NCBI GenBank assembly: GCA_007449985.2
Contig: VIIQ02000077.1
Location: forward strand, 1 to 64,000
DNA: 64,000 bases
Direction: 5' to 3'
Source of the DNA: Desmodesmus armatus
Taxonomy: Eukaryota > Chlorophyta > Chlorophyceae > Sphaeropleales > Scenedesmaceae
The notes beneath the pieces were generated by a model. That model was not told the origin of the DNA, made no database searches, and saw only the letters and a program-made list of their open reading frames with translations. Of the stretch, positions 34,883 to 44,324 are shown one piece after another (the stretch's first letter is position 1; every line of letters begins with the position of its first letter). The translations under genes were made by a program, and so were the position numbers.

Positions 34883-34955
34883 GGGCTTTGTGAGGTTGCT
34901 TGGGACCTGAGGACAGCGAACTGGAACGTGAGGGGAACTGTTGTTGCCTGAAGAG

Positions 34956-35568
34956 ATGTTTTGAGAGTATCAACAACGAACGTTCCTTTGTGTTGGTGGT
35001 GGACGTGTGGGGCGTTTTCCTGGCCCTACGCGAGACGTGACCTCCCAAACGCTTGGCACACGCCCAGCAGACGTGCCTGGCACAGCCCAACTCCCTGGTC
35101 ACATCAGGCCTCCACGGAGCACGTGTGGCTGAAACTCTTTCTGCAAGTGTGTAGCACTCACTGTTGCCTCCATCACCGCTCAGGAAGGAAAGCATGGCTG
35201 GTGCATGGCTTGCACATGGATGCATGTGGCTGGGGTTGTGGTTGTCAATCTGTCGCGCGGCAAGCACTTCATGGGAGGTGTTCCAACAGTGCACAGTGCA
35301 CAAAGCCACATAGTCCATCCGGTGATAGGCCCTGGTGCATGCGGCAGCAGCCAACCAGTGGCCACCCAGAAGGGGTTGTCGTCTCAGCAGCGGGGTAAAG
35401 GGCGGAAGTGAGTGGTGGCCTGAGCAGCCAAGAACCAACGCTCGGGCTGTTCAAACATGGTGTTCAACCTTGCTGCTGGTGCTGATCGTTGCTGCCAAGT
35501 AGCAAGACTCACCCTGCCACTCAATGAGAGAGTGAAGCCAGTGAGCACTACTAGTGTGCGGCACCTAC
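34956..35568 (+). repeat. Left 613-bp inverted repeat arm
   Basis: It is identical, as far as read, to the reverse complement of 40302-40914. It lacks the final CAAAACAT seen at the inner edge of the other arm. Outside the arm a diverged match (GGAACGTGAGGG ... TGTTGTTG) continues on both flanks. Frames inside match no known protein. Confidence 0.92.
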
Positions 35569-36829
35569 CTGCTGCAACGGCTACCACACAGCAGGTCCCA
35601 CAATGCAGCTACCAAAAGTGCTCCCACTGCATGTGCAATATTCAATAGTGTCAATGGTCAGCGCCCAAGGGTGTGAGCTAATGAGGCTGAAGTGTTGTTG
35701 GTTTATTGTTGGGTCAATTTGCAGCGTCCCAGCTGGCGGGACCCCTAGCCGTGTCTACAGGGCCACAGCCCTGCCTGTGGCCCTGTTAGCGGTCGGGGTT
35801 CTGCGGGTTGGTTGCGCCAGTGCCAAGAGCGTGCATGTGTGGCAAGCCAGCAGCTGTGCAGCTCCATTCTCAATGTATGCAGCAGGGTGTCACCAGTGGT
35901 CCTCACCCCTGCACGCAGTACAGCAAGGCCAGTTCCTCTTATGCAGGCTTAGCGTGGCCAAGATTAGCCGGTGCTCAATTATCATCAGCAAAACCCTGGT
36001 CCCACATTTGACACACAGGCGAGTAGCTTGCAGACCTGGCATCCAAACAAATTTGACACACAGGCGAGTAGCTTGCAGACCTGGCCATGGCATCCAAACA
36101 GGCCGACCCCCAACAGCAACACTGGAGCACAACAAAGTGTTTAATGCCTGAGGTTTCTGCCTGTGCTGGGTTGTACTGTGCACTCCATCTTGTGCTTCAA
36201 AATCAGCTGCATTGTGTACTCCTGTTTGCAGGAAGATTTCCTGCACAGGACGTCAATGCTTACATACAGTGCACACACATAGCCAATGGTACCCCTGGAA
36301 ACACCTGGAATTGCCTGGAGTTGTGCTTTGCCTGCCTAAAAAACTAGACCAGACTCCAGTGGAACAGGTCCGCACTGGAGTTGAAAAAGGCTCCACTGGA
36401 GTTAGAAATTGAAAGTTGGAGACACACTTGGTTCTGGAAGTTTAGAATGTATGGGTCCCTGTACTCTGCCTTGGTGGCGGGGGACCCTCCAGGGTTTCCA
36501 TCCAATCCAGGGCTCCAAGAATTTGTTTTGTCCCTTCCCAGCCCCCTCCACCCATCAGGCATTCCATAAACTCCAACCCCTCCAGCCCTCCCAGCGCCCC
36601 TCCAACCAATCAGGAATAGACATCAGCTTCTGCCTGATTTATGCTAGCGGAGCCAAGCCAGAAACCCTGTTCCTGCCACCATAACCCTGACTGCTACAAA
36701 AACCCTGACCCAGCACGCTGGTTTCTTTGGTGGTGCAGTTAACGGCTGTGGGGTACTGTGGAGCCCGCAGGGCTCCACGGTCCACAGCCGTTTGTTGCTG
36801 CAACAAAGGATGCAGGGCTGGGGTGTTAG

Positions 36830-36950
36830 GGTTTTGGGTATCTGTTAGGCTTTTGGTGTCTGGAATAGGGTTTCTGGATCGGCGAAGCCCCTACAGACAG
36901 TTTAAGGTTTCTTGGGGGGGGGGCAGGGGGGAAATAGGGTTTAGGGTTTA
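36830..36950 (+). repeat. Degenerate telomere-like motifs inside the element
   Basis: GTTAGGGTTTTGGG and ATAGGGTTTAGGGTTTA occur among diverged GTTAGGCTTTTGG copies. They are relatives of TTTAGGG. Confidence 0.5.
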
Positions 36951-36989
36951 TACTTATTGGCTCTACAAAGTTCTGGAGTGCTTTGCCTG

Positions 36990-37215
36990 CCAGAAGGGGG
37001 GGGCTGGAGGGGTTGGAGTGGACGGAACACCTGGAGGGTGGGAGGGGGCTGGAGGGGCTGGAGGGCTTGGAGTGGATGGAATTCCTGGAGGGTGGGAGGG
37101 GGCTGGAGGGGTTGGAGGGGTTGGAGTTGATGGAATGCCTGGAGGGCCCCTCCCGGGGAGGGGGGCTGGAAGGCTGGAGTAGACGGAATGTTTGGAGTGT
37201 GCCCCAGTGGGAGGG
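36990..37215 (+). repeat. G-rich minisatellite (GGAGGGGNTGGAGTGGANGGA)
   Basis: About four imperfect 50-60-bp units of GGAGGGGCTGGAGGGGTTGGA and GTGGATGGAATNCCTGGAGGG. Multiple GGGG runs on one strand make it G-quadruplex-prone. Confidence 0.75.
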
Positions 37216-37392
37216 GGGCTGGAGGGTTGGAATGCTATAGTATTCTATAGGTTTTCCAGACACACCCATTGGCATATTATACCATTACGGAGCTGTTTTT
37301 GGTCATTTTCTCATCAGTCCAGGATGCAGACATATTTGCACATTGCACTACAAACATCAAAAATGGAAAGCCTAGAGAGAGAAGATATCTCA

Positions 37393-38060
37393 ATGCCCTC
37401 TTACCCCTCCTTTTTCTCCAACCCCTCCTATCCCTCAATCCCCTCATCGCCCTCTTTCCCTTCCTATCCCTCAACCCCCTCATTGCCCTCTTTCCCCTCC
37501 CTTCCCTCAACCCCCTCAGGCCCCTCATTGCACTCTTTCCCCTCCTGTCCCTCACCCCCTTCAAACCCCTCATTGCCCTCTTTCCCCTCCTATCCCTCAC
37601 CCCCCCTCACCCCCCTCATTGCCCTCTTTCCCCTCCTGACCCTCACGCCTCTCAGGCCCCTCATTGCCCTCTTTACCCTCCTATCCCTCACCCCCCTCAG
37701 GCCCCTCATTGCCCTCTTTCCCCTCCCTTTCCTCACCCCCTTCAGGCCCCTCATTGCCCTCTTTCCCCTCCTATCCTTCAACCCCTTCAAACCCCTCATT
37801 GCCCTCTTTCCCCTCCCTTCCCTCACCCCTCTCAGGTCCCTCATTGCCCTCTTTCCCCTCCCTTCCCTCACCCCCCTTAGGCCCCTCATTGCCCTCTTTC
37901 CCCTCCCTTCCCTCACCCCCCTCAGGCCCCTCATCGCCCTCTTTCCCCTCCCTTTCCTCACCCCCCTCATTGCCCTGTTTCTCCTCGCTTCCGTCAACCC
38001 CATCATTCCCTTGCTTTCCCTGAAAACCTTTGTTTCCCCTCGAACCCCCTCGTCATCCAC
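37393..38060 (+). repeat. 45-bp minisatellite, C-rich orientation
   Basis: About 14-15 units of a 45-bp repeat (core CCCCTCATTGCCCTCTTTCC, then CCTCCTATCCCTCACCCCC and a variable TTCAAA or TCAGG link). Being a multiple of three, it is open in several frames (15-residue periods such as PLIALFPLLSLTP and, on the other strand, RGKRAMRGLRGVR). I treat these as shadows of the repeat. Confidence 0.9.
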
Positions 38061-38494
38061 GCGAATCAAGAACGACCCTCTTTGAGCTTTCCACCATCGC
38101 TCACAACACCCTATTGGCATGCCCCGCACACCAACCCCTTCATGATGCTGCTTGTTACCGGCCACCACATTGTGTTGCAAGCGGGGGCCGACGAAGCTTC
38201 TGACTGCCTGTGTGCTTACCACCCGCGCAACACATTGATGAACTGGGCGGCTTGTGCCCTGAGCAGCGTCCAACATTGTCGCAACGGCTTTACTTTGCAA
38301 TGCGCAGCAAAAGCTGACACCCCAGAAATCACAACAGCAACTTGTCGTGGAAGCACAGCTACACTGCCGTGCAGCATGCTCCACCACCTCACACATAACT
38401 GGTCACCAGCGCAGTGTTGGTATAGACCGTCCTACGGTCCATCTATGGCCATGATGGCATAGATAACACATGGAACTCCAGTTCAACACAACGG

Positions 38495-39110
38495 ACTGAG
38501 TGGGGTGAGGGAAAGGAGGGGAAAGAGGGCGATGAGGGGCCTGAAGGGGTGAGGGATAGGAGGGGAAAGAGGGCAATGAGGGGTTTGAAGGGGGTGAGGG
38601 ATAGGAGGGGAAAGAGGGCAATGAGGGGTTTGAAGGGGGTGAGGGATAGGAGGGGAAAGAGGGCGATGAGGGGCCTGAAGAGGGCAATGAGGGGCCTGAG
38701 GGGGGTGAGGGATAGGAGGGGGAAGAGGGCAATGAGGGGCCTGAGGGGGGTGAGGAAAGGGAGGGGAAAGAGGGCAATAAGGGGCCTGAGGGGGGTGAGG
38801 GAAGGGAGGGGAAAGAGGGCAATGAGGGGTTTGAAGGGGGTGAGGGCAAGGAGGGGAATGAGGGCAATGAGGGGCCTGAGGGGGTGAGGGATAGGAGGGG
38901 AAAGAGGGCAATGAGGGGTTTGAAGGGGGTGAGGGAAAGGAGGGGAAAGAGGGCAATGAGGGGCCTGAAGGGGTGAGGGATAGGAGGGGAAAGAGGGCAA
39001 TGAGGGGTTTGAAGGGAGTGAGGGAAAGGAGGGGAAAGGGGGCAATCATTGAATGAGGGGGGTGAGGGATAGGAGGGGAAAGAGGGCGATGAGGGGGTTG
39101 AGGGATAAGA
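38495..39110 (-). repeat. 45-bp minisatellite, inverted copy of the previous array
   Basis: About 13 units of the same 45-bp repeat in reverse complement (GAGGGATAGGAGGGGAAAGAGGGCAATGAGGGG...). The ~430-bp spacer between the arrays is unique. The pair could form a very large hairpin. Confidence 0.9.
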
Positions 39111-40301
39111 GGAACTTGAGCAGTTTGAAGGAAACATTTGAATTTGTTATACAAGTGGAGTGCTGTTATTTGGGCTGTGCATACTGCACTATGAAGCCAT
39201 TCATGTGTTCACAGTGCAAGGAATGGTGCACTACGAGTAAATTGAGCGAAATGAGAACGAGATGAGAACCATAACGAGACCAGTTCCTGTCGAACATCTC
39301 TGCAATGGTATAAGTAGGTTAAACAACTCCCGCCTCGCCCTCGGGTGGCGCTCGAAATGCTGCCCTCCGCCTCGACTCGGCTCCGCATCCTCGCTTGGCT
39401 CGGATGCTCCGCCAAGTCTCGTCGGAGTGCAGCATTTCTCGCTTGGCCACCCTCGTGCTCTGTCGGGAGTGGATCAACCTCTACATGTCACACTGCAGGC
39501 TCCTGTGCATTCAAGGCCTTGGCTGAGTGCAGGGAAATCACATGGCGGCACCTCCACGAGTTCAAGCGTTTGCAGGCGTCTTGCCAGTGTGGCTATGCCG
39601 TAAACTCTGGTTGTCATAGTCGATGTCACATTGCAATGCTGCATGCATGTGCATTGTAATGCAGCATATGCTGGTGCCGGTGGCCAAGGAGGTCCAAAGC
39701 AAAAGCCATGTACCGGTTGAAACCTTGAGTGGTGAGACTCAAGCAGAACACTGTAGTCGCACCAGCCAGCATGCGCAAGGCCAACAGGCTGGTGAGCAGA
39801 GCCAGACTGCCAAACAGCAGCGCAAGCCGATTACCCCTGTCAAGGAGAGCGGCAGCAGCGGGGGCCTCCTGTGGCAGCTGTGCCGCAACGGCGGCAACGG
39901 CCCGTTGCAGTGCAACAGTTACAGGCAGTCGCACTGCGGCACTGTATACTCAGTATGGTACTGTGTACTCGGGGCTGGCCTGACATCGCCGCTACCGCTA
40001 CCAAAATATGGTATGCTTGTGTCTTTGACCCCCTCAGTCAGTGCATACTGGCTCAGCCGCAGTGCGTACTCTGGTGCACTCACTCATGCCACGAGTGAGC
40101 GCACCAGTGGTGTACAGCCTCAGCGCCACAAGGTCCTCACAATGGTGCCCTGAAACAAATGTGCTCACAGGTTTACGCCACCGCTAAGGTAGCGTTGACA
40201 CGTGCTCAGTGTAGCCAAGACTGATGTTGGGGGGAAAAGCTGATAATCCAAGTTGGAACGAGCTCTTGGTGCTGAGTCTCAACTGATTCAGCATGTTTTG
40301 A
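39111..40301. other. Unique part of the inverted-repeat element
   Basis: The sequence between the G-rich array and the right arm has only short frames. A GGCTCGG/CGACTCGGCTC-type block lies at 39330-39430. Partly inverted motifs (AGTGCGTACTCTGGTGC / GTGAGCGCACCAGTGG) lie near 40060-40105. No gene is supported. Confidence 0.4.
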
Positions 40302-40914
40302 GTAGGTGCCGCACACTAGTAGTGCTCACTGGCTTCACTCTCTCATTGAGTGGCAGGGTGAGTCTTGCTACTTGGCAGCAACGATCAGCACCAGCAGCAA
40401 GGTTGAACACCATGTTTGAACAGCCCGAGCGTTGGTTCTTGGCTGCTCAGGCCACCACTCACTTCCGCCCTTTACCCCGCTGCTGAGACGACAACCCCTT
40501 CTGGGTGGCCACTGGTTGGCTGCTGCCGCATGCACCAGGGCCTATCACCGGATGGACTATGTGGCTTTGTGCACTGTGCACTGTTGGAACACCTCCCATG
40601 AAGTGCTTGCCGCGCGACAGATTGACAACCACAACCCCAGCCACATGCATCCATGTGCAAGCCATGCACCAGCCATGCTTTCCTTCCTGAGCGGTGATGG
40701 AGGCAACAGTGAGTGCTACACACTTGCAGAAAGAGTTTCAGCCACACGTGCTCCGTGGAGGCCTGATGTGACCAGGGAGTTGGGCTGTGCCAGGCACGTC
40801 TGCTGGGCGTGTGCCAAGCGTTTGGGAGGTCACGTCTCGCGTAGGGCCAGGAAAACGCCCCACACGTCCACCACCAACACAAAGGAACGTTCGTTGTTGA
40901 TACTCTCAAAACAT
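40302..40914 (-). repeat. Right 613-bp inverted repeat arm
   Basis: Reverse complement of 34956-35568. With nine further inner bases (from 40293) it is bounded by ATGTTTTGAG and CTCAAAACAT. It ends 124 bp downstream of the SNRNP27 stop codon, just past that gene's likely poly(A) site. Confidence 0.92.
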
Positions 40915-40973
40915 ATGCAGCCACAACAACCACCGCCCTCACGTTCCCTGCAACAAACACCCACCCACCACCG

Positions 40974-40978
40974 TTACA
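40974..40978 (-). promoter_or_regulatory. TGTAA poly(A) signal of SNRNP27
   Basis: TGTAA on the minus strand lies 60 bases past the stop at 41038 and outside the mobile element, so the gene keeps a normal 3' end. Confidence 0.5.
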
Positions 40979-41037
40979 CACTGCGTGCTGTGCAAGAACA
41001 GAACACACCCCACTGGCCACGACAGCAACATCACTCC

Positions 41038-43191
41038 TCAGTCCCGCTGCACCCGCTCGTTTGTCCGCTCCGCAGGCAAAGGCCTGTTGAACCCTCCTCG
41101 CCGGTTCATGTACTGCCGCGCAGTCCGCTTGCTCTTTATCTTGATTCCACTGATATTCACCGACTCATCTTCGACATGCTGACCCTGCGTAGTGTCGAAC
41201 GTAAACGGAATCCCCATCGCCTGCATCATTCGAAGCTCCTCAGCTGTCAACTCTGCATCCAACTTGAGGCCCCCGTCATCCCCACCAGTATCCTCTTCCA
41301 TCGCTGCTGCCGAGCCGTTCGCTGCTGCCTCCCTGCTGCTGCCGCCTGCATCCCTGCTGCTGCGTTCGCGCGCGCTGCGCTCACGGTCGCGGTCGCGATC
41401 GCGCTGCCGCTCTCGTGAGCGGTCGCGAGAGTCTGACCGCGGGCGCTCGTGCTGACGCCTGGCTGCTGCTTCTGTTGCTGCTGCTACTGCTGCTGCTGTG
41501 GGGGAGTGGCTGCGCCAACGCTCAGGTGATCTGGAGCAACAGAAAAACGAAGCCAAACACAACGGCAGCAGCGAAAACAGAAGCAGCAGTTCGGAAATCA
41601 GGCACACTGGCAGCACCAGCGCATTCCCTGTGCTTGCACCCATGACAAGAGTGCTTCCAAATCAGCAGGGTATACAACACCACATCCCAGATGCTAGGAC
41701 CATCACCACGCACGCCACACACGCCATCAACATGCAACAGCCTAAACACACCTCACCCATGACGGCCACAATCGACAGTACTTGTATTCAAAAGGACCCT
41801 ACTGCGTACATCATACCGGCATGCCGTGCATTTTCGATCTTGAATGCAGTACCCACATACTGGGGTGCAACAGGTGCGTACAAAGGCATACTGGCCGACA
41901 TATCCATTGTGGCGGCCGCCAGGACACACCTGCTGCTGTGCCTGCTGCTGCTGCGCTGCCGTTGCTGCTGCTCCCGCTCAAGGCGTTGCCGCTCCCGCTC
42001 CCGCTCTTCCTCCTCCCTGTCTGCTGCATCCAGCTCACGCTCCAGCTCACGCTGCCGAAGCCTTTCAAGGTCACGCTCCTTGTCACGACCCCTGTGCACG
42101 ACACGGCACGGCAGAGGATAGCATCACATGGGCAGAGATTGAGGGAAGATGTTGACTCACATCAGTGCTTGCAGGCCCCCACATATAGACAGCACACTGT
42201 TGCAGGCATCAGTACATGAAACACCATGGCCACATCCCTTCATTTTCAGCCTCCCAACACCCTGCATGTTTTGTAAGAACATGCCATGTTCCCCGCAAAG
42301 CCTCGGGACCTAGCCTGTGCATACATCAAGTCCGTCAAAACACACCTGTCCCGCTCCCGCTCCTTCTCTCTGTCCCTGTCTTTGTCCCTGCTGCTGCGGC
42401 TGCGGTGGCGGCTGCCGTCAACACCATCCTCTGCTGCTGCTGCTGCTGCTGCTGCTGGCAGGGGCGGCGGCCCAGGCAGCTCGATTTCATCAGCAGTGCG
42501 GCGCCGCCGCTTCTCTGCACGCTCCTCATCGTCGCTGTCACCATCACGGCGTCTGCACACACATGAGCACGGCATTCGCAGCAGTAATTGAGAGTCGTGA
42601 TGCAGAGTACACGGATCTGCAGGACAGCGCCATTAAGCCAGGGGCTCATGGGGGATACGCTGCACTCAACACATGAAACTGTGCACGCTGGCTGGTGCCA
42701 GGGGGAAAATGCCAGTCCCTGGAATACTAGTACTTTGAGACAGACTTGTAGGAAATGGGTGTGCCCTGCATGGCGCGCCGTGGCGCATGTGCCGCAGCCA
42801 GCCTAGCCAAGCCACTATGTTTCCCCCTTGCGGCCTGCACTGCATCTGTCACTAAGGTGGTTGTCGCCAGATCAAGAGCCTGACAAGCCTGACAAGCCTG
42901 AATCCTGTGTGCTGCATGCAGAGCCCATGTTCAGCACATCAATTCAGTCAATTCCAGAGGCTGGTGGCCAAGCTGGCTACTTGCAGAGTGGTTAGAAGCA
43001 GCACACACACACCTGTCCCGCTCACGCCCGCGCCCTTTGTCCCTCTCGCCCCTCTCGCGCTCCCTGCGCTCACTCCTCTCCCGGTCCCGGTCCCTGTCTC
43101 TGTCTTTGCGGCTGCGGTCCTTATCCCTGTCCCTGTCACGCTCCCTATCCCTGTGTCGAGGCTCTTCAGGCTCTGCACTGTCACGACCCAT
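41038..43191 (-). CDS. SNRNP27: U4/U6.U5 tri-snRNP 27 kDa protein homologue (SNRNP27)
   Basis: A spliceosomal protein of the tri-snRNP, nuclear. Exons are 43191-43013 (MGRDSAEPEEPRHRDRERDR...), 42552-42346, 42091-41930 and 41530-41038. All introns are GT-AG and all interrupt codons at phase 2; the first two end in an identical GACAG|GTGTGT. The product has 346 residues. The first ~240 are an extended Arg/Asp/Glu/Ser (RE/RD/RS) domain with an Ala run. The conserved C-terminal domain is ELTAEELRMMQAMGIPF, FDTTQGQHVEDESVN and RTARQYMNRRGGFNRPL, matching the human MMGFASFDTTKGK...YRQYMNRKGGFNRPL. The human protein is about 155 residues, so the RE/RS region is greatly enlarged here. The gene lies downstream of COA6 on the same strand, with a 225-bp gap. 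Confidence 0.92.
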
Positions 43192-43416
43192 GCTGCTGCT
43201 GCTGCACCTGTGCCTGCCTTTCGGTTATGTGCCTAGCTGGCGAAAGCCGCCTGCCACTGGCACTCACAGACAATGCAGCTGCCGTGCTGTCAGTGGTTGT
43301 GACGCCAAAGAGGCTGTGTTGTTGGTCCTGCTCGCTGTTTTGTGGCACTGATGGACCGCTGCTGCTGTTCGTAAGGCGACAGCTGGGGAGTGCGGGGGGC
43401 TGGGGTCCCGCCGGCA

Positions 43417-44157
43417 CTACTGCTGCGAGGTGCCGGCGAGGTTGCCTGCTGCTGTTGCTGCCTTGGTGTTGATGGCGTTGTGTAGGTTCTTGACGGCACG
43501 GGCCTTTGCTTCCTGCAGCTCGTCAAAGTGCTTCACCTGCACAAAGAAGCCGCAGCAGCAGTGAAGACAGGAGTAGCTGCAGACGTGACAGATGAGTGGG
43601 CGGCCCAGAAGCCTGCCGCTGGGTGGTGTTGAGAGGAGGTTAAAGCTCTGCTGCTGGGTTTGTGTGCCGCTGCATGACTTTTACGACCTTATACAAGGCA
43701 GGCAGACATGTGTATGTTGTCCACGCTGGCAAGGGCTACTGAAACACAGCCTGCTCACCCAGCTTTGAAGGCAAGCGCTCTCAAACTTGGCGCGCAGGTT
43801 GGTGCATTTGCTGGGTATGGGAGTCTTGCTGGAGTACAGTAGCCCAGACTCCTTGACGCACTGATAGAATGCGTCCCTTGCCTACAGCAGCAAAAGGCAG
43901 AGGAAGGCAGAGGGAGGCAGAAAAAGTGATCCAAATGCAGTGCTGCTGTTCAAACTCCGGCTGCAGTGCCTGGGTGCTGCACATGACTCATACCAATGAT
44001 GCTTTTTCTCACATTCATTCTGGATGCACGTACCTGATAACACTCCTGCCTTCCCTGGCGACTGGTCTTGTCCTGGGGCATCCAGATAAGATTATATTGC
44101 TCCTGGAGCTGGACACACAGCTGGTTTGCGAGGTTCCTACTTAGGGCTTCCACACAG
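43417..44157 (-). CDS. COA6: Cytochrome c oxidase assembly factor 6 homologue (COA6), N-terminus unresolved
   Basis: COA6 is a mitochondrial intermembrane-space CHCH protein that helps copper delivery to cytochrome c oxidase subunit II. Exons recognised are ~44157-44034 (EALSRNLANQLCVQLQEQY...GRQECYQ), 43881-43759 (ARDAFYQCVKESG...PSKCTNLRAKFESACLQSW) and 43536-43417 (VKHFDELQEAKARAVKNLHN..., stop). The twin-cysteine signature is CYQARDAFYQC (CX9C) and CTNLRAKFESAC (CX10C), followed by the family's W(V/I)K(H/Y)FD. The spacer between the cysteine pairs is longer than in human. No ATG precedes the first exon in frame before a stop at 44180. The start must therefore lie in an unseen upstream exon joined at the AG at 44158-44159. 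The gene is divergent from the membrane protein at 44325. Confidence 0.85.
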
Positions 44158-44324
44158 CTGCACGTTTGTGTTCTTTGCTAGCACAAAATGCCAGGGTCCT
44201 GCAATGCAGGGTCCAGTCACAGCAGTTGGCAATGACGAGCAGGGGTCAACCCCGCTCCGATCCATCGCAGCTGGTAATCCGCCAGTTTTGCATAGAGATG
44301 TGAACTATCAACCACTCGAACATC

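Larger units (their letters stand above)
34956..40914. mobile_element. 5.96-kb element bounded by 613-bp inverted repeats
   Basis: The arms 34956-35568 and 40302-40914 are reverse complements of equal length with no difference that I found, which implies recent duplication or ongoing homogenisation. The outer ends read ATGTTTTGAGAGTATC on the left and the complement on the right. The right arm taken alone also starts with ATGTTTTGAG (40293-40302) and ends with CTCAAAACAT (40905-40914), so each arm may be a small transposable unit with 10-bp terminal repeats. No transposase was recognised inside, and no target-site duplication is clear. The interior holds telomere-like motifs and minisatellites. 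Neighbouring genes flank it closely: a start codon 75 bp to the left and a stop codon 124 bp to the right. Confidence 0.7.

Noticed and set aside
37192..38085. 297-codon Pro/Ser/Leu-rich frame (PLIALFPLLSLTP repeats)
   Set aside because: It is the 45-bp minisatellite read in one of several open frames; the opposite strand is open as well.
37590..38396. 268-codon frame on the minus strand with RGKRAMRGLRG repeats
   Set aside because: Same minisatellite. The non-repetitive first ~119 codons match nothing I recognise and lack typical codon bias or a clear start context.
40432..41418. 328-codon plus-strand frame crossing the right repeat arm into SNRNP27
   Set aside because: It runs antisense through confirmed SNRNP27 coding sequence, and the arm part is duplicated without similarity to known proteins.
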